NCBI GenBank assembly: GCA_021404565.1
Contig: JAAWWF010000033.1
Location: 1-64,000 of the forward strand
Direction: 5' to 3'
Origin: Roseivirga sp.
Lineage (GTDB): Bacteria > Bacteroidota > Bacteroidia > Cytophagales > Cyclobacteriaceae
Length of the DNA: 64,000 nucleotides
Below the pieces are notes generated by a model. That model was not told where the DNA came from. It ran no database searches and was given only the letters and a program-made list of their open reading frames with translations. Position numbers and translations under genes: made by a program. Below, in pieces: positions 28,815-38,593 of this stretch. The first letter of the stretch is position 1; each line of letters begins with the position of its first letter.

Positions 28815-29576
28815 CTATTTGGCGTAATGAATGGTTGCTTTTTTATTTCGTTTGGTAAAAGGAACCAGCATGGGGGTTGACTTTTTATAGTCGAGATAGC
28901 TATCTCCAAAATCGTTGATCAGATCTTTCTCTTCAATCTTAGCCCCGATGACGAAATAAGCAGTAATACCCAGAGCAAAGACCAGGTGTGTTACGGTCAT
29001 ATTCGGAGTAGCCCACACGCCCAGGATTCCACCTGCGTAGAGGGGGTGTCGAATGTACTTGTAGAAGCTATACACTTTAAAATTTAGCTCCGTATATGGC
29101 TTGTTTCTTAGCTCCAGGTAGGTCTGTCTGAGACCGAAAAGATCAAAATGATTGATAAGGAAGGAGCTGATAAACAGGATGGCCCAGCCAGCAAAGAACA
29201 GCACATAAGAGATCATATATAAGGGACTTTCCGGGTCTATTTGCCAGATTTGACCTCCCATGGGCTCCCATTGAAGCACCATCAGGGTAAGTAGAATACC
29301 GGACATCAGCACAAAGGTGCTGCGCTCGATATGCTTAGGGAAAAAGCGCACAAAGAAAGCCTTTACTGGTCTGCGGGCCATGATGCTATGCTGTAGGCCA
29401 AAGAGCATGACCAATCCCAGATTTTTGAGCACAGCAAGGTAGACCGGGAGTTCTGCAGAGCCATCAATGGAGAGCTCGGGTACGAGATCACTAACGGAAG
29501 CAATCCATAAAAGGATAGAGGCAAAGCCTATGGCATAAGCGACTATCGAGTAGGTAAACATGAGTATCTTTTTCAT
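28815..29576 (-). CDS. mddA: MddA-like methanethiol S-methyltransferase (NnrU/isoprenylcysteine methyltransferase superfamily)
   Basis: Integral-membrane methyltransferase that in its characterised members makes dimethyl sulfide from methanethiol and SAM. I start at ATG 29576 (MKKILMFTYSIVAYAIGF); the open frame extends 47 codons further but they are not protein-like. About five hydrophobic segments are seen. Motifs are LFGLQHSIMARRPVKAFF, ERSTFVLMSGILL and the SAM-binding YIRHPLYAGGILG. On the minus strand a TACCTTTG box (29601-29594) precedes the start. Co-transcribed with the OsmC gene; an AraC-type regulator lies upstream. Substrate is by family resemblance only. Confidence 0.72.
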   Translation of the reverse strand: MKKILMFTYSIVAYAIGFASILLWIASVSDLVPELSIDGSAELPVYLAVLKNLGLVMLFGLQHSIMARRPVKAFFVRFFPKHIERSTFVLMSGILLTLMVLQWEPMGGQIWQIDPESPLYMISYVLFFAGWAILFISSFLINHFDLFGLRQTYLELRNKPYTELNFKVYSFYKYIRHPLYAGGILGVWATPNMTVTHLVFALGITAYFVIGAKIEEKDLINDFGDSYLDYKKSTPMLVPFTKRNKKATIHYAK

Positions 29577-29750
29577 ATCAATTTGATTTGAAACAAAGGT
29601 AGAGGCGGGTTGGCGCAGCGGATTTGCGCTCAGGTTCAAATGATTTGCTGAGAAGGTCAGGTCTTTTTGGGGAATGGAGAATGATGGATGTTGAATGATT
29701 AATGTTGACGTGCTCAATTCAACATTGACCCTTTAACATTCAAGATTGCT

Positions 29751-30620
29751 TCAGGTGTCCTGAAGCTGCGCTTGTCGGAATTGATTGGGGGGAAGGTTGT
29801 ATTTTTCCTTGAAGGCCCGGTTGAAGTGGCTCACGTTCGCAAAGCCTGATTCGAAGCAAACCTCATTGGTGTTCAGGTCTGTGGTGAGTAGCAGGGTACG
29901 GGCGTACTGCAGCCGTTTATTGATAAGCCAGCGCTGAGGTGTGTCATTATAGAGCTTTTTGAAGTCACGCTTAAAGGTCGAAAGACTCCGGCCACTCAGT
30001 CTGGCGAACTCTTCCATGCTCAGCTCGCAGTGAAAGTTCTTTCGCATTATCTCATCCAGCCCCGCTTTCTCAAGTGATTGTACTGAGTGGAAAAACTGAA
30101 TGATCTGCTCATTGCCAGCACTCATCATCAGATTAAACAGCAGCTCCTTGAACTTGATCATCACCAGCTCACGGGGAATATCCCCCCCCTTGGTCATATA
30201 ACTGAAAACAGACTGAAAGAGTGATTCCATGCTCTGGTCCACCTTTACCTCAAAGATTTGTCGGTCCGGAGGATTGACAGATTTGATGTCAGCCCCTTTG
30301 TATTCCCTCATGAAATTGCGGATAAAATCATCTGTCATGAAGAACAGAATGGTACAATAGTCTTCTTCAAAATACTGCTTGGTGTTATAAACCCCTTTTC
30401 TGATAAAGAGGGCATCTCCGGCTTTGATCTGGTAGGTCTTGTCCAGTGAGGTCCAGTCTTTCTTTCCCTTGATGACAAAGGATATAAAGTGAGATTCTGT
30501 CCAGAGCTTAAACTTCTCAGCCTCAATGGGGCATTTGTATTCTATCAGGCAATAGTCTTCTCCCACAAGCTTGTTGTAACCGGGGGTATCTCTGAAATGG
30601 GTGTAGACATCAAGTATCAT
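29751..30620 (-). CDS. AraC-family transcriptional regulator
   Basis: 289 residues: an N-terminal sensor-like region (residues 1-170, cupin-like) and a C-terminal double helix-turn-helix (ELSMEEFARLSGRSLSTFKRDFK and VCFESGFANVSHFNRAFKEKY). It lies 175 bases upstream of the mddA-OsmC operon on the same strand, so it probably controls that operon. Ligand unknown. Confidence 0.9.
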   Translation of the reverse strand: MILDVYTHFRDTPGYNKLVGEDYCLIEYKCPIEAEKFKLWTESHFISFVIKGKKDWTSLDKTYQIKAGDALFIRKGVYNTKQYFEEDYCTILFFMTDDFIRNFMREYKGADIKSVNPPDRQIFEVKVDQSMESLFQSVFSYMTKGGDIPRELVMIKFKELLFNLMMSAGNEQIIQFFHSVQSLEKAGLDEIMRKNFHCELSMEEFARLSGRSLSTFKRDFKKLYNDTPQRWLINKRLQYARTLLLTTDLNTNEVCFESGFANVSHFNRAFKEKYNLPPNQFRQAQLQDT

Positions 30621-30744
30621 GGTCTTATAAGCTGAGGCTTTATGAAGATACGTTTTTTTGACTAAAGGGCTGCTTTGACCCTTGCCGACCTTTTGGAGAA
30701 TTCATTGATTAAGCTTGAATAGAAAAGAGTATACTTACTATTGA

Positions 30745-31881
30745 ATGGACAGGGTCTCAATTGATATTACATCCGTATTCCTTCTGCTCGGCTCGGCTCA
30801 GGCGTTCTACCTGGCTTACTTCTTTCTTTTAAAAGGTAGAACAGACCGGTGCAACCTATATTCAGGCCTTTTGCTAGTCGTTATGGGCTTGCAGATTCTG
30901 GACGTTTTGCTTGAGCAAACCAGGTTGATTGAAAGGGTCATATTCCTTTATAACTTTTCACAACCGACTGCACTTTTACTAGGGCCGCTGTTTTTTCTCT
31001 GGCTCACTTATGCCTTAAAGAGGAAGCTACTGTATGAGAGGTTGATCAGGTTACATTTTCTTCCCTTCGTGCTTTATACACTCTATTATGGCTTCTTCTA
31101 TTTTCAACCGAATGACTTCAAGCAAACTGCTTTGGAACGGAATCAGAACCCCGATGCTGCTCGTGAAATCATTACAATCAGGTTTGATCCCGACCCGCTT
31201 AACGTCAATGAGCATTTTGAGTGGCTGCTTGCTGCCGTGCTCATCTTTTATTTGGTCCTTTCGGTCATTATGCTTTTGAGAAGCAGGGGAGCCTCTTCTC
31301 AGGTGTCTGTTAGAAAGGGCTTCATAGCGGTCTTACTCGGTATTGGAGTGGGCTTGCTTGCTTACTTCTTGTCCAGAGTCCTGTTTACCAGAGACCTTGG
31401 AGACTTCCTTCCGGCTGTCTACCTGTCCTTATTGGTCTATTTTGTCTCCGGGTCTGTATTGAGAGACTCACGGTTTTTAAATAGAAACTGGTTGACCGAT
31501 GGGAAAACCTATCAGAAAGCTGTGCTGCCTCAAGAAAGAATTCAAAGAATCGAAAAGAGAATTCTGCACGCTTTTGAGGAGGAAAAACTGTATCAGAATC
31601 CGGACTTTAACCTTGAAGCACTGGCCGTGTTTGTGAAGGCTTCCAGACACAATACTTCACAAATATTGAATGCACATATGGGTATGAGTTTTTCTGAAAT
31701 CTCATCTCAATATCGCGTGGAGGAGGCCTGCCGAATACTGAAGAACCGGGAGTATTATGATTGGAGCATTGAGCGAATTGCAGAAACTGTTGGCTACAAC
31801 TCCAGATCGGCTTTTATTAAAACTTTCCAAAAAATCAAAGGAGTAAGTCCGTCCGTTTACCGGCAGAAAACTAAGCGTTGA
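30745..31881 (+). CDS. Membrane-bound AraC-type regulator (seven-TM N-terminus)
   Basis: 378 residues. Roughly seven hydrophobic segments fill the first ~245 residues (SVFLLLGSAQAFYLAYFFLL, LLLVVMGLQILDVLL, LLLGPLFFLWLTYAL, FLPFVLYTLYYGFFYF, WLLAAVLIFYLVLSVIMLL, FIAVLLGIGVGLLAYFL and FLPAVYLSLLVYFVSG). The C-terminal AraC domain follows (LEALAVFVKASRHNTSQIL, SIERIAETVGYNSRSAFIKTF). This layout is common in Bacteroidota as a one-component membrane sensor. It is followed in the same direction by a serine hydrolase gene (75 bases). Confidence 0.88.
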   Translation: MDRVSIDITSVFLLLGSAQAFYLAYFFLLKGRTDRCNLYSGLLLVVMGLQILDVLLEQTRLIERVIFLYNFSQPTALLLGPLFFLWLTYALKRKLLYERLIRLHFLPFVLYTLYYGFFYFQPNDFKQTALERNQNPDAAREIITIRFDPDPLNVNEHFEWLLAAVLIFYLVLSVIMLLRSRGASSQVSVRKGFIAVLLGIGVGLLAYFLSRVLFTRDLGDFLPAVYLSLLVYFVSGSVLRDSRFLNRNWLTDGKTYQKAVLPQERIQRIEKRILHAFEEEKLYQNPDFNLEALAVFVKASRHNTSQILNAHMGMSFSEISSQYRVEEACRILKNREYYDWSIERIAETVGYNSRSAFIKTFQKIKGVSPSVYRQKTKR

Positions 31882-31955
31882 AATGCACACGTTTTTGTGC
31901 TATCCCATGGGGAGATACAGCTCAAAAACGATTTTTGGCCGTCTTTGGTCTGAAA

Positions 31956-33578
31956 ATGAAAATGTTGGTCAAAACTCAAATTACAATCCTCTTACTCTCT
32001 CTGCTGGCAGTTCCCGGCTCTACTTTCTCATTCAGCCGAACGATAAAAGTGAATGAAAGCCGATGGATTGGCACAACAGATTACCCTGGCTTTAAAGTCC
32101 ATGTTGAAGCTTCTCTCTGTCAGGAGAAATCTAAAATAAGAAGCGGGGAGCTCTCATTTTTCGCTGACGCTGCTTTGTCATTTGACGTGAAATTACCGGC
32201 TAAGCTGGAGATAGGAAATGTCAGGTCAGAGGGCGATTCTTTGATCATCGAGTTCAACTCTGGAAATGTAAAATTCCAAGGTGTCAGGTCAGGTGGGGTT
32301 ATTTCAGGGAAGCTTATTGCCGGATCACGGCAGCACTCGCTACGGTTGTATGCTTTAGACGATCATTCGGCTGATTTAAAGAAATACCCTGGAATTTATG
32401 AGCTAAATGGCGATACCTTAATGGTTACTCCACGCGAATATGGTGGCCTTCGAATGGTCAATTTAAATACCGGCCAATCAAGAACTTTAATTCAGGTCAG
32501 AAAGGGACATTTTACTAGCAGAAAAGCACTCCTTAAACATGATGAGCCCGTTGTCGAGTTTCGTTTCCCAAAGAAAAGAAGTAAGCTCATTGGTATGCTG
32601 CAAACGCTTGGAGAGCGGCACCATTTTGCCAGATGCTTAGATGGTCCCAGGCAGCAAGAGCTCATATTTGACGCCCAGGGCATAAGACTGAAGGGTACCC
32701 TCTTTACGCCTCCGGGCAAGGGACCCTATCATACCATTTTGCTGGTACATGGAGCAGGCCCCATCTACCGGACAGCGCTTGTTGAGGCGGCATACCGCTT
32801 TACAGAAATGGGCTACGCGGCATTTATTTACGATAAAAGAGGAACTGGAGCTTCCGGAGGAGAAAGAGGCATGGACGAATACGAACCTTTGGCAGGTGAT
32901 GCAGCCATGATAATGAAGCAGCTCAGAGAGCATCGTCAGGTAAAAACAGTGGGCTATCAGGGACATAGTCAGGCCGGTTGGGTCATACCCCTGGCAGTAA
33001 CAAAAGGGGCCTCTCCGGACTTTGTTATCATTGCAAATGGCGGATCGGTTAAGGATGGCGCGCAAACTCTTTTTGACAAACGAAATGATTTTGAAAGGGC
33101 CGGGTATAATTCGGAAGAGGCAGAAAATGGCATGAGTATATTAAAACATGTACATAATTATGTGCGTGATACAACCGGTGACCATCAGCTATTGGAAGTT
33201 GATTTTCTGGAAGCACAAGAGAAGCCTTGGTTCGATCTCTTGGGTTTGCCAAGATTCCCTCAGTTTCCAAGTTGGGACAATCCTCCGAAAGAGATGATTC
33301 AGTTTGCAGAAAAGCTCAGGTATGATCCTGTTAAGACTCAGGCGGAGATGAAGCACATTCCAGTTCTTGTACTACTCGGTGAACAGGACGTTACAGTACC
33401 GGCTGTGGAAGTGGCTGAAGGTTGGCGTAGAAGCGGCTTGAGTCATCTTACCATCAAGGTATTTCCTGACCTGGGGCATAGCATGAAACGTGCGACTGAG
33501 TCTGGGGGACACGTTTTAGCTAAAGACTTTCTCAATGCTCAAAAAATTTGGCTTGGGAGTATTTTAAAAGAGCATTGA
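31956..33578 (+). CDS. Exported alpha/beta hydrolase (serine aminopeptidase-like)
   Basis: About 540 residues from ATG 31956; an earlier TTG inside the AraC stop region is rejected. A signal peptide (KTQITILLLSLLAVPGSTFS) precedes a beta-rich domain of unknown fold (residues ~30-240), then the hydrolase: TILLVHGAGPIYR, catalytic Ser in GYQGHSQAGW, Asp in VLLGEQDVTVP and His in FPDLGHSMK. Peptides or esters are likely substrates. Ends 5 bases before the convergent amidohydrolase gene. Confidence 0.85.
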   Translation: MKMLVKTQITILLLSLLAVPGSTFSFSRTIKVNESRWIGTTDYPGFKVHVEASLCQEKSKIRSGELSFFADAALSFDVKLPAKLEIGNVRSEGDSLIIEFNSGNVKFQGVRSGGVISGKLIAGSRQHSLRLYALDDHSADLKKYPGIYELNGDTLMVTPREYGGLRMVNLNTGQSRTLIQVRKGHFTSRKALLKHDEPVVEFRFPKKRSKLIGMLQTLGERHHFARCLDGPRQQELIFDAQGIRLKGTLFTPPGKGPYHTILLVHGAGPIYRTALVEAAYRFTEMGYAAFIYDKRGTGASGGERGMDEYEPLAGDAAMIMKQLREHRQVKTVGYQGHSQAGWVIPLAVTKGASPDFVIIANGGSVKDGAQTLFDKRNDFERAGYNSEEAENGMSILKHVHNYVRDTTGDHQLLEVDFLEAQEKPWFDLLGLPRFPQFPSWDNPPKEMIQFAEKLRYDPVKTQAEMKHIPVLVLLGEQDVTVPAVEVAEGWRRSGLSHLTIKVFPDLGHSMKRATESGGHVLAKDFLNAQKIWLGSILKEH

Positions 33579-33583
33579 GTGGG

Positions 33584-34873
33584 TCAATCAACCCTCTTAC
33601 CGTTTTTATATACAGCATGCACCTGCATTAAATGGGTGATATTTGTCAAAGGGTTGGCATCTACAATCAGCAGATTGGCTTTCTTACCTTCTTCTACCGA
33701 GCCTACCGTATCTGCTATTCTCAGGAATCGGGCAGTGTTCAGGGTAGCCGCTTTGATCACCTCTAAAGGTGGAATGCCCACCTCATTGACGAGAGTCTCC
33801 ATCTCGTCAATCAAAGGGAAATGAGCTACGTTTTGAGAATTCATACTCATATCTGTTCCTATCACCAAAGGAACTCCCGCCTTGTATGCTGCCTGGGTGG
33901 CTTTAAGACCATTGTTATAGGCATTATCTCGGCCTTTATAAATTTTCACGGTGGGGTCGAGGTAGATCTGCTTTTTGGCCATTTCACGGAGGAGTGAGAG
34001 GAACCTGGGGTCCCTGGTGTTCAGGTCTGTATTGTTGTATCGTTGCTTGCCACTCTCGGACTTATTATCAGCTACCTCCCATGCGAGGAGGGAAGCGTGT
34101 GACAGGCCATTGATTCCGGCAGCTACCAGCTCACCCGGCATGGTGGGTATTACGCTGGCATGCGACCAGATCAGAAAGTCTTGTCTCTTCGCTTCCTCAA
34201 TTACTTTTTTACTCAGGTGGGCCGGCAGGTCGGCATAGATTTTAATGCCGGTTGCGCCAGTGCCTTTGGCTGCTGCAATGGCCAAGGCCACATCGGTTTC
34301 ATCAGTGACGGCTTTCATCCAGGGGGCTTCTCCGGGGCCGTAGCCTTTTGCTGAGGCGACCGTTCTCGGGTCATCAAAAAATGAGGCACCCGCCATCAAT
34401 GAAGAGAAGTAGATGTCGGGTGACTGGATTTCATCTAAAGAAGCCTGCCGGGACAGGTAGGCCAGCTGGCGCACATCTCCGGCCATATCGCGAACTCCCG
34501 TAATACCATGCTGGAGATACCGGGATAGCCTGGCCCTGGCAAGCTCCAGTTTATCCGACCCACTTGGGTTGGTAGCAAAGTGTACATGCGAATCGAAGAG
34601 ACCAGGCAGTAGATATTTTCCGCTGAGATCAATTCTTTCGATGTTATCGGCCTCTATCTGCTCTTTTTCATCGAAAATCCCCTGAATAAGACCTTCCCGG
34701 ATGAGCACATGTTTATCTTGCTGAACAGGGCCTCCCGTTCCGTCAATGATGTTGACATGCTCCAGAAGAATGGCTTTTTGGGCCTGCACCTCGTGTTGGC
34801 TCACCGCAAGAAGGCAAACAGTTAAGGCTACCAGCAGCGAAGAACGGTACTTTGAAAGAGTTGTTGTGTTCAT
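33584..34873 (-). CDS. Exported amidohydrolase family protein
   Basis: 429 residues from ATG 34873 with a signal peptide (SLLVALTVCLLAVSQHEVQA). Metal-dependent hydrolase fold: KYLLPGLFDSHVHFATN has the HxH zinc motif; GITGVRDMAG, ATGIKIYADLP, the His of IWSHAS, and LVIGTDMSMN with the catalytic Asp follow. It is of the imidazolonepropionase/prolidase-like type often seen in periplasmic peptide or drug hydrolysis; substrate unknown. Convergent with the preceding hydrolase. Confidence 0.85.
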   Translation of the reverse strand: MNTTTLSKYRSSLLVALTVCLLAVSQHEVQAQKAILLEHVNIIDGTGGPVQQDKHVLIREGLIQGIFDEKEQIEADNIERIDLSGKYLLPGLFDSHVHFATNPSGSDKLELARARLSRYLQHGITGVRDMAGDVRQLAYLSRQASLDEIQSPDIYFSSLMAGASFFDDPRTVASAKGYGPGEAPWMKAVTDETDVALAIAAAKGTGATGIKIYADLPAHLSKKVIEEAKRQDFLIWSHASVIPTMPGELVAAGINGLSHASLLAWEVADNKSESGKQRYNNTDLNTRDPRFLSLLREMAKKQIYLDPTVKIYKGRDNAYNNGLKATQAAYKAGVPLVIGTDMSMNSQNVAHFPLIDEMETLVNEVGIPPLEVIKAATLNTARFLRIADTVGSVEEGKKANLLIVDANPLTNITHLMQVHAVYKNGKRVD

Positions 34874-34928
34874 TTTCAGATGCAATGGGTTACTGGTTTT
34901 TCAATTTTCATAAGCCAGACCTGATGAT

Positions 34929-35684
34929 TTATTGTTCCAGCGTTTTCAGGTATTCAAGCAGATCTTTTGATTGGTCAATGGCGGCCTGTTGACTCCAGAC
35001 CACCGCTAGTAATAGCATGCCCTGGGCTGAGATCAGATTTTTGTATTCGGGACTGTCGAACAGTGTTATAAAAGCGGGGGTAGGGGGCAAATGGTTGATA
35101 TAGCCGCTCGAAAAAGAAGTCATTTGACCTTCTTTGATCATATGGGCCAGGAATTGGTCATTCCAGAATTTGTCGAGATAAGACATGTTGGTGGTGAGGC
35201 TGGAATAAGTGAATTCGAGATTCCTAAGTTTGTTTGTGATCTCGGTTCGGACCAGGATTTTGTTGTTATTACCCAGTTCCTGTGCGAGTATCGGTGCGTT
35301 GATTTTAAAAGGAGCAAATCCGGCTACTACGCGGATGATCCGGGCCTTGTCCTGACTATTTTGGAATACCAGTTCTCCGTTGACGAAGAGACTCAGGGTA
35401 TCCGAAGTTTTTTTGTTGAACTGATAGATATTGGTGATTTCGCTGATGTTGGCCTCTAATTCAGCTTTGAGGGCTTCAATAGTCTTCCATTCAGTTTTCT
35501 GCTGTTTTCTCTCTGCGTTAAGGTTATTGATACTTAGAGCGATAAGAATGCCAATGACCACGAGGAAAATCTCGCCAACGGCATACCTCAGATACTTGCC
35601 TGTGGTACGGGGAGGCCGTGTGTCTTTTATTTCTTCGCTGCCTGGGGCAGACAGTCCTTTGAACTTTCTAAGGAAGTTGAGCAT
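34929..35684 (-). CDS. DUF6090 family membrane protein
   Basis: 251 residues. The N-terminus has the family pattern of a short basic segment (LNFLRKFKGL), then GKYLRYAVGE and one TM helix (EIFLVVIGILIAL) and an exported, mostly helical domain (from NNLNAERKQQ). Function unknown in the family. Downstream copy of a tandem pair, 22 bases after its paralogue. Confidence 0.8.
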   Translation of the reverse strand: MLNFLRKFKGLSAPGSEEIKDTRPPRTTGKYLRYAVGEIFLVVIGILIALSINNLNAERKQQKTEWKTIEALKAELEANISEITNIYQFNKKTSDTLSLFVNGELVFQNSQDKARIIRVVAGFAPFKINAPILAQELGNNNKILVRTEITNKLRNLEFTYSSLTTNMSYLDKFWNDQFLAHMIKEGQMTSFSSGYINHLPPTPAFITLFDSPEYKNLISAQGMLLLAVVWSQQAAIDQSKDLLEYLKTLEQ

Positions 35685-35706
35685 AGCCTAATCTGGTTTT
35701 AGTGGA

Positions 35707-36435
35707 TCATTTGAGTCGATTCAATTCCTCATCCATCAAAGCGACCAATCGTTGCGCTTTTTTCTGGATTTTCAAATATTCAGCCACCATGAGCCTCATA
35801 GCCTTCTGTTTAAACGATACAGAATTGCCAAATAAGGGGTCGCTACGATAGGCAATAAGACTTTTTTTAGGGTTTGACATATCGTCATAGCCGAGCAATG
35901 CGGGACCAAAAGTGATACGACTGTATTCAGCAACTTCTGTCTCATTCCCCTTTGTATTTTCCTCTATGTCGCGATAGTACAGAAAAAGCTGCTCTGTCAG
36001 CTGGCGATTTTGAATGATGTCCATTTGTGAGGAGGAAATCATCTGGTCGATACCTGTACGATTGGTGGTAAAGTGATAAGTCTCAATAAGTGCCTCTAAA
36101 TTGGTGGTCAAAGAATAAACCGGCCAATCCCGGGCCCCACTTAAAATGATACTGGCAGTGTCGAGTTTGGCCAGTACCTGCTGATTCGAATAGATAATCT
36201 TAAAAAGCAACCCTATATCTTCATTGAGATTGGACTTGATACTTTGCAGGGTGTACACCTCTTTCTTCCTGTCTTTGAGGTACTGACTATGGTCATTGAT
36301 GCTCAAGGCGATCAAAATGCCGATAACCACCAGTACAATTTCGCCAAGAGCATATTTTAAATATCTGCCTGTGGAAAAGGAAGACCCGGTGCCTGTCATA
36401 TCTGACCTTCTGAGCTTTCTTAAAAATGTGATCAT
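35707..36435 (-). CDS. DUF6090 family membrane protein
   Basis: 242 residues, paralogue of the next gene: ITFLRKLRRSDM, GRYLKYALGE, TM helix EIVLVVIGILIAL and helical exported domain (from NDHSQYLKDRKKEVYT). The C-terminus is Lys-rich. The two genes form a small operon; what they do is unknown. The 192 bases between this gene's start and the M14 gene hold no feature I can identify. Confidence 0.8.
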   Translation of the reverse strand: MITFLRKLRRSDMTGTGSSFSTGRYLKYALGEIVLVVIGILIALSINDHSQYLKDRKKEVYTLQSIKSNLNEDIGLLFKIIYSNQQVLAKLDTASIILSGARDWPVYSLTTNLEALIETYHFTTNRTGIDQMISSSQMDIIQNRQLTEQLFLYYRDIEENTKGNETEVAEYSRITFGPALLGYDDMSNPKKSLIAYRSDPLFGNSVSFKQKAMRLMVAEYLKIQKKAQRLVALMDEELNRLK

Positions 36436-36627
36436 TCCAGTTTGTTTACTTCTTTGATAAAGACCGACCCAATTTTAATCAAATCCTTGTAGAACCCTTG
36501 TGAGACAGATTCTTCTTACTGCGTCTTTATAGGTTTCTCCCTTTGTACCCTTCTCCTCGCTCAATTCTCCGAGGGCATGTTTCCAGTTGAGTCTGAATCC
36601 AATTCCTGACTCACGATATCCGTCTTG

Positions 36628-38424
36628 CTAATTGAGCTTGATTAGCTTTTCCACAATACCTCCCTTATCGGAGCGAATAGTCAATTTGGCTATGGCATTT
36701 TTACCAGTGATTTTGATGGCATAGTTTACAGTCCTTTTGCTCTCCGTCCCGGATTCACCACTATCTCTTGAGCCACTGATATGGCCCAGGTCGGTGCGGA
36801 GTTTGCCGGAAATCAGCTTGGCATTTTCCAGTTCCAAAATAGCTCGTGCCGGCTGGTAGAGCTTTGCCTCAATAGAGCGTTGCGTAATGTTAGTGGGCAG
36901 GTAACCGATGTTTTGTATTTCAGCTGAGAGCCTTACTACCTTGTTTTTTTCTATCGCTTGCAGGTCGGTACTGTTAATAGTGAGCTGTGGGCTCGTTTCA
37001 GCCAACCAAAGCATCCATTCTACATATTGGCTTATTTCTGCCTTCAGAAATTTGGTGGGGGGATTCTGGAAAGTAAATTTTCTGTTCCAGCCGCCTACTT
37101 CTACCTCTCCAAGTTGAGGGGGGCTTACCGGGGTCCAGTTGATAAAACCTTCTCCATTATACTAATCTCCGGTCCCGGACAGGTGTCAAACAACAACTCC
37201 AAGTTGAGGGTGGCTTACCGGGGTCCAGTTGATAAAACCTTCTCCATTTAATTCACGATCGTTCCAGGTCAGGTTATCATATTCCGTTACCCGACCGTCA
37301 CCGTCATAATCCTGTACAAAACCGCCCCAGAATTCCGGAACATAGGCTACCACCCCAAAGTCCCAGTACGACCAGCTGATAAGCGTACCGTGCCTGTGCA
37401 GCCTTGGATTGCTATAGCTGGGGATTACCCGCTGCCCGGTGGTGGTATTATACATATTTGATAGCTCCATGATCAGGCGCTGGTCGGCCATATTATAGTT
37501 GTCCCAGTTGGTAGTTGAGGGCAGACGAAAAAGAAAACCTCCCGAAGTATGCCCATGAAACACTCCCGCGATATGTCTGCGACTATTGATAAATTCAATG
37601 GTCGCCCGGGTTTCAGGTTCTGAGAGAGGGTATGGGCCTGCTCCCAGCTGTTCTGACTCGAGGCCCCAGTTGCGTGGAAAATTTCTGTTCATATCAATTC
37701 CACCGACACCGTCTTCGTTGTAGGCACCATCATTATCATCATCAATGCCTTCTGTATAGATATCGTAATAGATACCTCCGGTCTCTCCATGCCCCCTCGG
37801 TTCCATTACCCGCGGATCCTTGCTACTGATTTTGAATTTACCATTGGGGTTTTTCACGCGCATGTCCGTGATGATATCATTGCCATCCAGATCATTTCCG
37901 GGGTCTTCGTCCAGCAGACCGTCAAAGTCCTGATCATAGGGTCTGGGAGTGCTTCGTAATACGGTGGAGGTTAGCAATGCCAGGTCGGCCCCATCCGGGT
38001 TGAACTTGGGTCGGATGTAGATCACGCGAGTATCGAGCAGATTTTTAATGCGCTCACTCTTCTCATAGTTGGTGAGCAGATACCAGGCATAGTGCAGTGC
38101 CACTTCCGCTCCTGTAAGTTCTCCGGCATGGATATTACCATCATAATAGTAGGCGGGTTTCGTATGAGCCTCTCCGGTGCTTTTGTTGGAGATTTCCAGC
38201 ACTGCCAGCTGAGTGCCTTTCAGTGTTTCTCCTATGGAATACAGCTTGGTCAGATTGGGAAATGCTTCGGCCCAGCTTTCCAGCAGCTCATAGGCTTCTG
38301 CGGTGGAATGATATTTATCCCAGCCAGGATTGAGCGGATCTTCTGACTGTGCAAAGGTGGTTTGTGCTGAAAAAATAAGTAGAAATGCCAGCCATTGAGC
38401 AGGTGTTTTGAGGAGCTTTAACAT
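36628..38424 (-). pseudogene. M14-type zinc carboxypeptidase with exported N-terminus, interrupted by a 90-bp insertion with two stops
   Basis: Secreted metallocarboxypeptidase. Signal peptide (residues 1-25, ending TTFAQ), then the catalytic domain: zinc motif GNIHAGELTG (HxxE), substrate Arg in IYIRPKFNPDG, and the third zinc His in GVFHGHTSGG. The frame stops at 37186 right after NGEGFINWTPVSHPQLG. A second copy of that segment, in the same frame, lies 90 bases on and continues as PQLGEVEVGGWNRKFTF through a ~150-residue C-terminal beta domain to 36628. Removing the 90-bp duplicate restores one frame of about 570 residues. As it stands the catalytic domain lacks its C-terminal extension. 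Confidence 0.85.
37107..37248. repeat. 52-bp direct repeat separated by 38 bp, inside the carboxypeptidase gene
   Basis: Copies at 37107-37158 and 37197-37248 differ at one base (G against T near 37122/37212). The offset is 90 bp. The 38-bp spacer contains the inverted repeat TCCGG-TC-CCGGA and brings stop codons TGA and TAG into the minus-strand frame. Confidence 0.9.
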
Positions 38425-38537
38425 GTCGGATGTGGAAGGTTGATGCTCTCAAATTCACCAATAATCATTCATTTTGCAAAGATACTTTGATAAGAGGGAA
38501 AGCGAATCACAAGTAAGATAATCGACTGGTGGGCAAT

Positions 38538-38573
38538 AAAAAGCCAGGCAAAGTCGTAGACTTTACCCAGCAC
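38538..38573 (-). terminator. Terminator downstream of the isochorismatase gene
   Basis: On the minus strand GGTAAAGTC-TAC-GACTTTGCC, extended by GCTG/TGGC with wobble pairs, then TTTTTATT. It lies 20-50 bases beyond the isochorismatase stop. Confidence 0.65.
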
Positions 38574-38593
38574 CATGAAACATCTTTGTGGTG

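Noticed and set aside
36958-37251. 97-codon plus-strand frame with an internal repeat (YRGPVDKTFSI twice)
   Set aside because: It is the antisense of the 52-bp direct repeat in the carboxypeptidase gene.
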